From JBAZAX01 sp041671765 (lineage in GTDB: Bacteria; Babelota; Babeliae; Babelales; RVW-14), in the NCBI GenBank assembly GCA_041671765.1, contig JBAZAX010000022.1, positions 1-26,080 of the forward strand: DNA of 26,080 bases. Direction: 5' to 3'. Shown here in pieces: positions 14,390-23,507 of the stretch (position 1 is its first letter; every line of letters starts with the position of its first letter). The notes below the pieces were generated by a model. It saw only the letters and a program-made list of their open reading frames with translations, ran no database searches and was not told the origin of the DNA. Made by a program: the position numbers and the translations under genes.

Positions 14390-15853
14390 TTACTTTAAAA
14401 GCTTTGTAAATATATCGTTTAAGACTTTTGGATTGGCTTTGCCGCCTGTCTCTTTCATGGCCTGACCAACAAAGAAGCCAAAGAGCCTCAGGTTTCCGGC
14501 TTTGTATTTTGCAACTTCATCAGGATTGTTGTTTACAATTTTATTTGCAATTACCTCAAGCATCTCTGTTGAATCAACTTGTCCCAAGTCTTTTTCTTTG
14601 ATGATCTCTTTGGCTGTTTTACCAGTTGCTATCATGTCGGCAAAGACATCTTGAGCTACCTTGCTGTTAATGCTACCCGATTCAATTTCATTAACAAGCC
14701 CAGCCAAGTTTTCCGGTGTCATTTTAGTGTTATTTATGTCGGCTTTATGTTCATTCAGATATGCTAATAAGTTTCGCAATATCCAGTTACATGCAGATTT
14801 TGGGTTTTTGCATGTCTTGCATGTATGCTCAAAATAGTTAGCAAGTGGAATTGATTCAATCAAAATTAACGCGTCAGCATAAGGTAAACCATAATCTTTT
14901 TGGAATCTTCTTAATTTTTCGCCTGGTAATTCTGGAATTGTTTTTCTTATGCCATCGATCCACTTTGAATCGATTTCAATTGCCGGCAGATCAGGTTCTG
15001 GGAAATATCGGTAATCATCGGCACCTTCTTTTCGGCGCATCATAACAGTTTTTTGATTTTTGCGGTCCCACTGTCTAGTTTCCGGATAAATCTTTTCACC
15101 GGATTCTAAAGCTTGGATTTGGCGTTGCGTTTCATACTCAATTGCCTGAGTGATGAATTTAAAAGAGTTAATGTTTTTTAACTCAATTCTCTGTCCAAGT
15201 TGATCTGTAGTTTTTTTTCTTACCGATATATTAACATCGGCTCGAAACGAACCTTCTTCCATGTTTGCATCACTTATTCCAAGATATTGGACGATGCTGT
15301 GTAGACGCATGAGATATGCTTTGGCTTGCTGAGCGTTTTCCATGTCCGGTTGGCTTACAATTTCAACAAGTGGTGTGCCCGCACGATTCAAGTCAACAAG
15401 GCTGAAACCCAAGGACGTATGAATATTTTTACCTGCATCCTCTTCCATGTGGATTCGAATCAGTCTAATTTTTTTTTCGGATCCGTCTTCAAGTTCAATT
15501 GAAATGTATCCGTCTTGACAAATTGGGTCTGCATCTTGCGTGATCTGATAATTTTTGGGTAAGTCAGGATAATAATAATGCTTACGTGCAAAGCTTGTTG
15601 AGGGAGTGATTTTGCAATTTGTTGCAAGTCCAAGAAGAATTGCATCATCGACCACTTTTTTATTCATTACTGGTAAAGTTCCCGGATGACCAGCACAAAT
15701 TGGGCATATGTTTTTATTTGCTTCATGCCCAAACTCGTTTTTGCAACTACAAAAGACTTTAGATTTTGTTTTGAGTTGTAGATGAACTTCAATCCCAATT
15801 GTGGCCTGATAATCTGCAGAATTAGCCACAGTATTTTTTATCTGCTCGGACAT
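14390..15853 (-). CDS. gatB: Asp-tRNA(Asn)/Glu-tRNA(Gln) amidotransferase subunit B
   Basis: GatB is the kinase/transamidation subunit of GatCAB, which converts misacylated Glu-tRNA(Gln) or Asp-tRNA(Asn) to the correct amide form. The 487-residue protein carries the family start IGIEVHLQL (19-27), the zinc site C35-x-C37...C50-x2-C53 followed by AGHPGTLPVMN, YYYPDLPKNYQITQ, RIHMEEDAGKN, DLNRAGTPLVEIVS, and EEGSFRADVN. It ends in the YqeY-like tail domain (GFFVGQAMKETGGKANP near the C-terminus). A GAGGG ribosome site lies eight bases before the ATG. gatA and gatC are not in the window. It follows rng on the same strand after 73 bases, so the two may be cotranscribed. Confidence 0.97.
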   Translation of the reverse strand: MSEQIKNTVANSADYQATIGIEVHLQLKTKSKVFCSCKNEFGHEANKNICPICAGHPGTLPVMNKKVVDDAILLGLATNCKITPSTSFARKHYYYPDLPKNYQITQDADPICQDGYISIELEDGSEKKIRLIRIHMEEDAGKNIHTSLGFSLVDLNRAGTPLVEIVSQPDMENAQQAKAYLMRLHSIVQYLGISDANMEEGSFRADVNISVRKKTTDQLGQRIELKNINSFKFITQAIEYETQRQIQALESGEKIYPETRQWDRKNQKTVMMRRKEGADDYRYFPEPDLPAIEIDSKWIDGIRKTIPELPGEKLRRFQKDYGLPYADALILIESIPLANYFEHTCKTCKNPKSACNWILRNLLAYLNEHKADINNTKMTPENLAGLVNEIESGSINSKVAQDVFADMIATGKTAKEIIKEKDLGQVDSTEMLEVIANKIVNNNPDEVAKYKAGNLRLFGFFVGQAMKETGGKANPKVLNDIFTKLLK

Positions 15854-15926
15854 GGAGTACCCTCTTTAAAATAAAACTTTTTAGGTTTAAAGAAATCTAT
15901 AAAGCTTTAATTAAGTTTTAAAAAAA

Positions 15927-17456
15927 TTAAGAATTCTTTCGAATGCTGAACTGGTCGTCTTCATACTGTTCAAAGCTTTCAAGTGTAATTTTGCAACCAA
16001 GTTCTTTCTCTTGTGTTAGAATAGCATTATATTCATTTTGAACAAGATAATCAAAAACTTTATTAGACACGGCTAGGACGACTCCTCCGGACATATTTTC
16101 TCTTATGAATTCTTCTTTAAATTCGCGTAAAAGTTTAAAGCTCATTGTTTGTACTGATTTTACATGTCCCTTACCTGAACAACAGGGACATACATTTGTG
16201 AGTTGGTTGACCAAAGTTTTACCGGAACGCTTACGTGTCATCTGGACAAGCCCAAACTCAGAAACTTTTAACGCAACTGATTGAAATTTATCTTTTTCTT
16301 TAAGGGTTTTTTCTAAAAATCTTGAGAGTTTTTGACGGTTATGCATCGTTGCCATATCTATGAAGTCAATTACAATTAATCCGCCAATATTTCGCAAGCG
16401 AAGTTGTGTTACAATCTCTTCTGCAGCTTCAAGATTTGTTTTTAAAATTGTCTCTTCTTGATTATCAGAACCGGTGAACTTGCCTGTATTTACGTCAATA
16501 ACAGTCATTGCCTCTGTCGTTTCAATGATCAATGATCCGCCAGAGCGTAACTGGACTTTTTTATCCAAAGCTTTCTCGATTTGTTTATCAATTTCAAATC
16601 GATCAAAAAGTGATGGAGGCCCCTGAAAGAAACGAATTTTGTTTAAGTTATCCGGTGAAATATATTTAACGTATTTGTATATGGCTTTTTGATTCTCTTT
16701 TGAATCAGTTACAACCATTTCAACATCTTCATCAAGATGCTCGCGAACTACGCGTAATGAAAGAGGTAAATCTTCATAAAGTTTTTCGCCGGGCACTGCT
16801 TTTTTAAATTTTTTCTGAATCGAATGCCAGGTTGAGATAAGAAAGGCTACATCTTTCTTTAAGTCCTTGTCTGACCGGCCTTCTGCTGTTGTGCGTACAA
16901 TTACGCCCATGCCCGATGGAAGACTTTTTTGCATTATTTCGCGCAATCTGGAACGCTCTTCTCTGTTATCAATTTTCTTTGAGACGCCGATTTGAGGAAT
17001 ATTTGGCATTAAAACAAGGAATCGTCCTGGTAGTGTAAAACATGTTGTTAGTTTTGCGCCTTTTTCGTGAATTGGTTCTTTGATTACCTGAACAAGTATC
17101 TCTTCGCCCTCGTTGAATATTTTATCGATACTAATTGAGCTTTTCAATTCGAAGTGAGTGATTTCTTCGCGATCTTCTTCTTGTATGGAATCAAATACTT
17201 TTTCTGTTGCCAGAGCTCGGTCAACTTCACTTATGTGCAAAAAACCGGCCTTTGTTTGATTAATGTCTACAAATGCCGTTTGAATTCCAGGAAGAACTTT
17301 GCAAACTTTACCTTTAAAAAAGCAACGCTCCAGTTCTTCTTTCGTTTGCGTGTCAAAATACATGTCTTGCAAACGGTTATCCCTCAAAACCGCTGCTCTT
17401 GTTTGCCAAATTTCATCGTTAATAAGTATCTTTTTCACAACAATTGCCTTCACCAT
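15927..17456 (-). CDS. rng: Ribonuclease G/E family endoribonuclease
   Basis: RNase G/E cuts single-stranded AU-rich RNA in rRNA maturation and mRNA decay. The 509-residue length fits RNase G (about 490), with no long C-terminal scaffold as in RNase E. Residues about 40-130 form the S1 RNA-binding domain, with GKVCKVLPGIQTAFVDI at 49-65 and AGFLHISEVD at 70-79. The catalytic DNase-I-like part has IDVNTGKFTG (Asp321) and IVIDFIDM (Asp364), the two magnesium-binding aspartates. CPCCSGKG at 423-430 matches the Zn-link cysteines that hold the dimer. No clear ribosome site is visible before the ATG. It lies just upstream of gatB. The divergent Pal-like gene starts 204 bases away; I see no strong promoter in that gap. 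Confidence 0.95.
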   Translation of the reverse strand: MVKAIVVKKILINDEIWQTRAAVLRDNRLQDMYFDTQTKEELERCFFKGKVCKVLPGIQTAFVDINQTKAGFLHISEVDRALATEKVFDSIQEEDREEITHFELKSSISIDKIFNEGEEILVQVIKEPIHEKGAKLTTCFTLPGRFLVLMPNIPQIGVSKKIDNREERSRLREIMQKSLPSGMGVIVRTTAEGRSDKDLKKDVAFLISTWHSIQKKFKKAVPGEKLYEDLPLSLRVVREHLDEDVEMVVTDSKENQKAIYKYVKYISPDNLNKIRFFQGPPSLFDRFEIDKQIEKALDKKVQLRSGGSLIIETTEAMTVIDVNTGKFTGSDNQEETILKTNLEAAEEIVTQLRLRNIGGLIVIDFIDMATMHNRQKLSRFLEKTLKEKDKFQSVALKVSEFGLVQMTRKRSGKTLVNQLTNVCPCCSGKGHVKSVQTMSFKLLREFKEEFIRENMSGGVVLAVSNKVFDYLVQNEYNAILTQEKELGCKITLESFEQYEDDQFSIRKNS

Positions 17457-17660
17457 AAAAATTTTGTGTCACGCGTTGGATTTTTTATATTATTTAGTAT
17501 CATTATATTTACTATCATTATAAACAATCCGAAAAATAATGAGTAGGAAATTTAAATAAAATGTGCTAAAGTGTATTAACAAAAGCGAAAGAGTAATTGT
17601 TTTTGTGTAGTTTAAGGTAAAAATTTCAGATTATTAATTTATTACCAGGAGGCATGAGTT

Positions 17661-18338
17661 ATGAAAAAGTTATCTTTGGCAGCGTTGGCTTTGGTTATTC
17701 TTGTTTCAGGTTGTGGAAAAAAGAAAGAAGCCCCAAAAGGAAAAGAATTAGTAGACAACACCGATATTCCAGTCATGTCAGAAGAAAATGAGAGATTTGT
17801 TGATAACGACGGCGTTGCAGATTTCGCATTTGTAGATGATGAAACTGAAGGTGATAAAACAGAAACGGATAAATTAGCAGAAGCGGCTCCAGCAGCAACA
17901 TCTCAACCAGAATTCGCTTGGGTTGACAATGAAAACGCAGAAGAAGAGTCAAAGCCTGAGGCAGATGAAGCCGAAGCAAAGGCATTTGAATTTAAGACAG
18001 TTAACTTTACATTAAATAAGAACGAGATCAGAAATGATCAAGTTGAAAAAATTGAACAAGACAGTGAAGTTGCAAAGGTTGCAGTAGAAAATGGTAAAAA
18101 AGTTGTTGTCCAAGGGCATTGCTGCCAACTAGGTTCATACAGCTACAACATGGCCCTTTCGCAAAGACGTGCTGATATAATTAAAAAAGAATTAGTAAAG
18201 CGCGGTGTTGATGAAAGTGCAATTAAAACGGTTGGATATGGTAGCGAAATGCCACTTGTTTGGTCAGACAAAACAGATCGCAAGTCTTTAATTGATGAAC
18301 TTGCTGTTAACAGAAGAGCAGAAGTAGTTGTTAACTAA
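17661..18338 (+). CDS. Pal/OmpA-like outer-membrane lipoprotein
   Basis: A strong AGGAGG ribosome site lies eight bases before the ATG. Residues 1-17 and the lipobox LVSGC (Cys18) mark a lipoprotein. Residues about 20-110 are an acidic, unstructured linker with a thrice-repeated VD motif (RFVDND, FAFVDD, FAWVDN). Residues about 110-225 match the OmpA/Pal domain: VNFTLNKNEI, VVVQGH (148-153), a following YNMALSQRRADIIKKELVKRGV, and TVGYGSEMPL. Pal normally ties the outer membrane to peptidoglycan. Here the conserved G-H-x-D-x-x-G has Cys in place of Asp (GHCCQLG), and the first domain's Asp is Asn, so peptidoglycan binding may be altered. The second conserved Arg (QRRA) is kept. It is not adjacent to tol genes. 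Confidence in the lipoprotein and fold is good. Confidence 0.87.
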   Translation: MKKLSLAALALVILVSGCGKKKEAPKGKELVDNTDIPVMSEENERFVDNDGVADFAFVDDETEGDKTETDKLAEAAPAATSQPEFAWVDNENAEEESKPEADEAEAKAFEFKTVNFTLNKNEIRNDQVEKIEQDSEVAKVAVENGKKVVVQGHCCQLGSYSYNMALSQRRADIIKKELVKRGVDESAIKTVGYGSEMPLVWSDKTDRKSLIDELAVNRRAEVVVN

Positions 18339-18366
18339 TCTGACATTAAGAATATAAAAAATATTT

Positions 18367-18392
18367 AAAGGGCCCAGTTTACTGGGCCCTTT
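18367..18392. terminator. Bidirectional terminator after the Pal-like gene
   Basis: AAAGGGCCCAG and CTGGGCCCTTT form an 11-base-pair GC-rich stem (18367-18377 with 18382-18392) with a four-base loop and T-rich flank. It lies between the convergent ends of the lipoprotein gene and the coiled-coil gene at 18419. Confidence 0.88.
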
Positions 18393-18418
18393 TTAATTTC
18401 ACCAATGATTTATATATT

Positions 18419-19672
18419 TTAGTTAATAGGAGTGTCGCTGGAATAGAAAGGAAGATCTGGTACGGTCTCGGTTACGGTTGGGATTTTAGATGTTGCACGC
18501 TTTAATTTTAAAGCCTTTTTAGCTGCATCCTTGAATTTACTTTCCGATGCAGTTCTTTCAATAATCGTAATTTTTTCTTTTACTTCTATAATTTCTTCTT
18601 TTACCTCTTTAATTTCTTTGTCTAAGGCTTTAATTGTTTTTCCTAATTTTGCTAAGCCGGCTGTACGTTCAGCTTTTTGGTTGCGACTAATTGCCAAGTT
18701 TGGATGTTGTTCTAAAAGAAATTCAAGCTGGTCTTTTAAATCGTTTTTTTCATAATTTAAATTATCCAAGAATGCCTTTTTTGCTTTGGGATTTTCTTTA
18801 AGTAGAGCCTGAGCTTCATAATGATAGACTTTGTTTCTTATTTCAGGATCTAATTTAATAAAAAATTTTAAGTACTTTAATATGTAAATTTGTCTATTTT
18901 CAGCATCTCCGCCTTTGTCTGTAGATCCTAAAATATTTCTTATATCTTGAAACTCTTGAGCTAGTATATTTTTTATTGTCCCTAATTTTATATATAACTG
19001 TTTTAACACATCATCTGCGGCTAATTCGTGTTTTTCTGCAAAATCGCAAATTCTTAATAAATGTAGTTTAAAAGTTGCATCCAAAGAATCGAGTTCTATT
19101 TTTTGCATATTTTGAAGATCTTCAAGTATTAGTTTTGCTTCGGATTTTTGTTTTTGTAAAATTTTCCATGACATGGAACCTTCTGCTCCTCCGTGTGAAA
19201 ATGTTACAGAATGTTTCGCTATTGAAGAGCTCATAGAAGGATACGCTCCTTTGACTGCCTCTGCCATTTTTTTATTGGCTTCGTGTAGCTTTGATTTAGC
19301 TTTGCTTAGTTTATATTGAGTTTCAGATATTTCTTTTTTTATTAATTTTTTTTCTTTGCTTTTTATGCTTTTGTCCTTGAGCGCAGCCTCCAAGTCATCT
19401 ATTTTTCGTTGGAGGGATTTTATATCTGCATCTAATAAGTGCCTGACTTCTTCAGGTGTGTAATGACCTGTTACGGCCTTCAGTCGTTCTTGTGCTTGTT
19501 TCGATTTGTCAGTGGATTCGCTTTCATAATGTATTTTATCGGTATCTTCTATGTCTCTTGTTTTTTTTATTTTCTCAATATCACTTTTTTCTGCAAATAA
19601 ATTCTCAGTTGTTATGAACATGCATGAAAACATTATGCATAAAAAATAAAATCGAAATATAAATTTCCTCAT
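18419..19672 (-). CDS. Exported coiled-coil protein, unknown
   Basis: This is a 417-residue protein. AAGGGG lies eight bases before the ATG. Residues 1-27 are a signal peptide (RKFIFRFYFLCIMFSCMFI, cut near LFA-E; a lipobox reading at FSC is possible but weaker). The rest is highly charged and mainly helical. Residues about 60-140 contain a helical hairpin (LQRKIDDLEAAL ... KKEISETQYKL), the middle is a helical domain with few aromatic residues, and about 335-390 is a second coiled coil (ALDKEIKEVKEEIIEVKEKI). The tail is short and Pro/Thr-rich. No enzyme motif is visible. It is the last of four similar genes on this strand, but a terminator at 19896-19939 separates it from the previous one. 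Probably periplasmic or surface located. Confidence 0.75.
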   Translation of the reverse strand: MRKFIFRFYFLCIMFSCMFITTENLFAEKSDIEKIKKTRDIEDTDKIHYESESTDKSKQAQERLKAVTGHYTPEEVRHLLDADIKSLQRKIDDLEAALKDKSIKSKEKKLIKKEISETQYKLSKAKSKLHEANKKMAEAVKGAYPSMSSSIAKHSVTFSHGGAEGSMSWKILQKQKSEAKLILEDLQNMQKIELDSLDATFKLHLLRICDFAEKHELAADDVLKQLYIKLGTIKNILAQEFQDIRNILGSTDKGGDAENRQIYILKYLKFFIKLDPEIRNKVYHYEAQALLKENPKAKKAFLDNLNYEKNDLKDQLEFLLEQHPNLAISRNQKAERTAGLAKLGKTIKALDKEIKEVKEEIIEVKEKITIIERTASESKFKDAAKKALKLKRATSKIPTVTETVPDLPFYSSDTPIN

Positions 19673-19895
19673 TTTTCATACCCCTTCATTAAGTATTATA
19701 TTTGTAAACCTATCTAATTTTTATCATATGCAAAAAGACAAACGGGAATAAAGAGTTTTAATAAATCTAAAGCAAAGTCTGTTTTAGAGTAGAAATGTTT
19801 GCTTTTTATATAAAAATGGTTGATATAATTGCTGTGAGTCGAGGAGTAAATGTGTTTGTTAACTATTTTGATTTCAATGATAATAAAAAAATAGA

Positions 19896-19939
19896 TTAAA
19901 AGGCACGGTATTCGAAAAACATAACGCCGTGCCTTTTAA
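19896..19939 (-). terminator. Intrinsic terminator after the 659-residue coiled-coil gene
   Basis: A 13-base-pair stem (TTAAAAGGCACGG, 19896-19908, with 19927-19939) with an 18-base loop starts about ten bases beyond the stop at 19951. On the minus strand it is followed by a run of T. Confidence 0.8.
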
Positions 19940-19950
19940 ATATTTAAAGT

Positions 19951-21930
19951 TTATCCAGCTATAAATTCACCTAACCAAAGACGATGATCGCGAGTGGAGA
20001 CGTTTGCAAAATTAGTGCGCAAAGCCTCTTTTATTGATTTATTACTATTGTCTTTAGTAAGACTTTTTATTTGTTTTTTGATCGAGCTAATTTGGCTTTT
20101 GATTACTTTTGTTTGAGGCCGTTTTTTATTTAATTCTTCTAGTTTGGCATTTAATGCGAAACCTTTTGCTGCAAATGCTTGCGCATATAATTTTGCATAT
20201 CCAGAGCTTTTTTGTTCAACAAACATTTCTCTTGCAGCGGAATAACTGTTAGTAAAAGCATCGGCAATGCGTTGTTCTAGTGTTGCTATTTTCCCTTGAT
20301 ATTCTAGTGATTTTTGTTTTGTTTCTTTACTGTCGCGTTGTTGTTTTGCTTCATCAGCATTTTTTGTTGATTCTGCATAGGATGATTGATACTCCCTAAT
20401 TATTTCATCAATTACAGGAGTTTCTTGTGATTGGGCATTTTTGATTTTTTCAACATAGGCTCTTATTCTAGCAAGTTCAGTTTCTGTAGATTCACGTACT
20501 TTTTTAGCTGTGGGGGATTCGGCTTGACCCTCGACACGTTTAAACATGCCTTCACTTGATGATTGTGCTTTTAGTGCGGCTTCTCTTCTTTTTATAGCGT
20601 TCTCGAAAAATTCTATTACTGCTTCAGGGTTTTGGCGAATTCTTTCCAAAGAATCAAGATATTTTTTTTCGGCTTCTGCTATTTCTTGCCAGTGTACCAA
20701 TTGTTCCTGTATTGCTTTTGTAGGGTCTCCTATATCTACTTTTAATTTATCCAATTCCTCTTGCAATGATTGAATTTCGTCAGCTTTTTGTTTTATTTGG
20801 CCATTCTTTTTAAGATCAAGGTCCCCAAGCCTTTGCAGCCCTGAGATTGCTTTTCTTTGTGTCTCTTCTAATTTCGCCTTTAATGCGGTTATTTTTGCTT
20901 TATTTGTTTTACTACTTTTCTTTTTATTAAGTGTTCTTATTTCGGATTGTAATCTATTAATTTCTAGGTCTAATTTTTTGTTTTCCGCCTCTTGAGTTGC
21001 AATTTGTCTATTAGTTTCTTTTAATACAGCCTCTAAATCTATTGGTTGAGCAGCTTGAGTAGCAGTAGCTTGCTTTTTCTTGGCTTCTTGTTGTTCTAAT
21101 GCTTCAGTTTTTTTTCTAGTCGCTTCTTCAGCCGCTCTTACTTGTGACTCTGTTGATTCGGCAGACAATGGTTTTGCTGTAGTTGGTTTTGTGGTATCTC
21201 TGACTATTCCTGCTACTTCACGTGATATAGATTCACGAAGTTTTTGCATTTCTAAGGCTCTTGTTTTGGGTTCTAATTTCATAAGATATTCAATTTCAGC
21301 ATCCGAAGCGTTTAATCGTCTGAGTTCCTCTGTTTGTTTTTTTATGGCTTCTTCAGGTTCTTTTTCTGGAGCGTCTGGCCGTGTTAATGGTTGTAGTTTT
21401 GGTGTAGTTGATAGTGGAACCCCTTCACCTAGAGGTTTTGCCGGCATTGTTGGAGCCACTAGTGTTGGTACTCTGGATGGTAGACCTAGCCCTGCTGCTG
21501 GCAAATACCTAGCTTGTGCAGCTTCTGCCTCTTTGGCCTCTTCTCTTTTCTTTGCTTCTTCTCGAACTTTAAAAGTGTCTGGAAGCGCCGCTACTGTTTC
21601 GGTGAGTTTTGTCGCAGGATCTGTTTTTACCCCCCGGGCCTTAAGCGCTGCTTCAACAGTTACGCCACCCGCTTCCGGTTTTTTTCTGGCGATTACTTCT
21701 GCTTCATTTTGGCTGTACCCTGCTGTTCTTAATTTGCTTATATCGGCTTGTTCTTTTGCGGTAGGTGGAGTTTTTCTTTGAGCTTCTTCTCGAGCTTTTT
21801 GCGATTCTAAAGCTTTTTTTGCCTTTTCATATTCTTCTGGTACATCGCGAACATATTCGGCATTTAATGCACAATAGTTGTCGAATAATGCCAGAGTCAA
21901 AATGGTTTTGATAAAAATTTTATATTTCAT
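19951..21930 (-). CDS. Exported long coiled-coil protein, unknown
   Basis: This is a 659-residue protein. AAGGAG lies seven bases before the ATG. It opens MKYKIFIKTILTLALF, a signal peptide cut near LNA-E. Residues about 24-230 are Ala/Glu/Lys/Pro-rich and probably disordered; 230-620 are mostly helical coiled coil, with a clear hairpin (INRLQSEIRTL ... ITALKAKLEE) near 315-350 and another (KLEELNKKRP ... SQISSIKKQI) close to the C-terminus. The last 30 residues (RDHRLWLGEF) form a small compact end. No family was recognised. It begins 36 bases after the 490-residue gene with no terminator between, and shares that gene's leader, so the two form one operon and look like distant paralogues. Confidence 0.78.
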   Translation of the reverse strand: MKYKIFIKTILTLALFDNYCALNAEYVRDVPEEYEKAKKALESQKAREEAQRKTPPTAKEQADISKLRTAGYSQNEAEVIARKKPEAGGVTVEAALKARGVKTDPATKLTETVAALPDTFKVREEAKKREEAKEAEAAQARYLPAAGLGLPSRVPTLVAPTMPAKPLGEGVPLSTTPKLQPLTRPDAPEKEPEEAIKKQTEELRRLNASDAEIEYLMKLEPKTRALEMQKLRESISREVAGIVRDTTKPTTAKPLSAESTESQVRAAEEATRKKTEALEQQEAKKKQATATQAAQPIDLEAVLKETNRQIATQEAENKKLDLEINRLQSEIRTLNKKKSSKTNKAKITALKAKLEETQRKAISGLQRLGDLDLKKNGQIKQKADEIQSLQEELDKLKVDIGDPTKAIQEQLVHWQEIAEAEKKYLDSLERIRQNPEAVIEFFENAIKRREAALKAQSSSEGMFKRVEGQAESPTAKKVRESTETELARIRAYVEKIKNAQSQETPVIDEIIREYQSSYAESTKNADEAKQQRDSKETKQKSLEYQGKIATLEQRIADAFTNSYSAAREMFVEQKSSGYAKLYAQAFAAKGFALNAKLEELNKKRPQTKVIKSQISSIKKQIKSLTKDNSNKSIKEALRTNFANVSTRDHRLWLGEFIAG

Positions 21931-21966
21931 AAGACATCTCCTTCATGTTTAATATAATAAATATCT

Positions 21967-23439
21967 CTATTTATTAGCTTGTATTGCTTTTTTTAACGTT
22001 TTAAATTCAGTTGGAGCTTGTCCATACTTATCTTCGAGCTCTTTTTTTTGTATGCGAATCTTCATTAATTCTCTTTGATTGATTGGAGTTGGATTATTTT
22101 CTAATGCAAGCTCCCTTGTTTTTAATTCAAGATATTTTTGTTTATCAGCCGCGAGTTCTTTTTCTTCCATAGCTTTTAATTTTTTAACACGTTCTTTTTT
22201 CTCAGCCTGTACTTTTTTGCTGCTATATTCGTTCAACGTTTTTTCTATTATTCTTACAGCATCACGAGCGGCCTGCAATCTTTTTGATAGGCTTTCGATC
22301 ATTGGATCATTCAACGCTTTTGACTTTAATGCATTTATTCGTTTAGTTAACGTTTTTATCGAAGCTCTTTGTTCCTTTAGAAAATTTGGAGCTACTTGTC
22401 TTAAAGTGGACATGGCAAGCCTACTAATTTCATCTTGCTGGCTTAATTCTTGGCTTTTAAATGCGCTAACAAAAGTTTCACAAAAATAAGCACCATCTTT
22501 TTTGAGCTGTGATTTTTTAGCAGTTTTTAACTTGAGTATACTTTCTCTTAATTCCAAATTGCTTAAAATTGCGTTTGCTTTACCCTTAAGAATTTCCAAT
22601 TTTGTAGCATCCACTCCATAGCGTTCTCTTAAGCTCTCTATATCTTGATTTAATTGCCTAGAGCTTTCGGATTCTGGTCCAAATTTAGCGGCAATCCTTT
22701 TTTGTATTTCTGCTTCGGATACTTTGCCTTTCAATTCTGCTTTCAATTTTTCGATTCCTCGATCCATGCCCTTTCTAATTTCATCTATTCCGGCTACAAC
22801 TCTCTCTGCTGCTTCTATTTGTACAGTTCTCATTTTGAGAATGTTATACATCTTTTGTTGTTCTTCAGGTGAAAGATGTTTATAGGTATCAGGGGTAATT
22901 TCCAATAATTCATTACCAAGCTTAATAACCAAATCTCTTTCTTCGTCGGATAATTTTTTAACATCCAATACGGTACCAAGCCTTGCAGCTGTTTTCATGT
23001 CTATGCTACTTAAGAGTTGTCGCGATTGGTTCAGCTCTTTTTGGGTTGTAGAATCGCTGGGTCTTATTGGCTTAGTCGGTGTTTCAAGTTGAGGAATCTC
23101 TTTTTTCCCAAATCCAAAAAATTCTCTAAAACTGAATCCTGGTTTTTTTTGTACAGTTTCTTTTGCGGGTGTGGGTTTTGGGGGTTGAGGGGCTGGCCTT
23201 TGCCTTTGCGTCTCCCAGTCAGGTTGGGTTCTGGTGGCCTTTCGAGCAGCCTCAGCAGCTGCAGCTTCTTCTTGTTTTTTCTTATTTTCAGCTTCGAGTG
23301 TTGCCGTGCGTTCTGAATATGAAGATTTTTTAGGGGCTTCAGGTGCTTCTCTGTTCCAGTCTTCCATTGCGCTCAGCATGATTGGACTACTTAATGATCC
23401 CGCAATTAAAATAGTATTGATAAAAATTTTATATTTCAT
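21967..23439 (-). CDS. Exported coiled-coil protein with the same leader, unknown
   Basis: This is a 490-residue protein. AAGGAA lies six bases before the ATG. The leader MKYKIFINTILIAG is nearly the same as in the following gene (cut near LSA-M). Residues about 25-130 are Glu/Ala/Arg/Pro-rich, with a proline-rich stretch (PAPQPPKPTP) and an aromatic, basic segment (KPGFSFREFFGFGKKE) near 96-113. The rest is helical, including a hairpin (LTKRINALKSKAL ... IESLSKRLQAAR) around 370-400 and a second (ELALENNPTP ... IRIQKKELED) near 440-475. No catalytic motif or known domain is visible. A terminator separates it from the upstream 851-residue gene, so transcription probably starts in the short gap at 23440-23507. 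Confidence 0.78.
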   Translation of the reverse strand: MKYKIFINTILIAGSLSSPIMLSAMEDWNREAPEAPKKSSYSERTATLEAENKKKQEEAAAAEAARKATRTQPDWETQRQRPAPQPPKPTPAKETVQKKPGFSFREFFGFGKKEIPQLETPTKPIRPSDSTTQKELNQSRQLLSSIDMKTAARLGTVLDVKKLSDEERDLVIKLGNELLEITPDTYKHLSPEEQQKMYNILKMRTVQIEAAERVVAGIDEIRKGMDRGIEKLKAELKGKVSEAEIQKRIAAKFGPESESSRQLNQDIESLRERYGVDATKLEILKGKANAILSNLELRESILKLKTAKKSQLKKDGAYFCETFVSAFKSQELSQQDEISRLAMSTLRQVAPNFLKEQRASIKTLTKRINALKSKALNDPMIESLSKRLQAARDAVRIIEKTLNEYSSKKVQAEKKERVKKLKAMEEKELAADKQKYLELKTRELALENNPTPINQRELMKIRIQKKELEDKYGQAPTEFKTLKKAIQANK

Positions 23440-23453
23440 AACAGTTTCCTTAA

Positions 23454-23491
23454 AAGAAGAGAGCGCCTGATAAGTCAGGAGCTCTCTTCTT
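23454..23491 (-). terminator. Intrinsic terminator after the 851-residue gene
   Basis: AAGAAGAGAGC-G-CCTGA (23454-23470) pairs with TCAGG-A-GCTCTCTTCTT (23475-23491) with one internal mismatch and a TAAG loop. On the minus strand T residues follow. It starts about 15 bases after the stop at 23508. Confidence 0.8.
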
Positions 23492-23507
23492 CATTATTTA
23501 TTTTACT

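Noticed and set aside
13064..17456. Enolase and RNase G/E nearby as a degradosome locus
   Set aside because: They are convergent and separated by gatB, and the RNase lacks the C-terminal scaffold that binds enolase in E. coli RNase E.
21080..21781. 233-codon plus-strand frame rich in Ser/Ala/Phe
   Set aside because: Mirror of the Ala/Glu/Lys-rich coiled-coil gene at 19951-21930; the hydrophobic appearance is a complement artefact.
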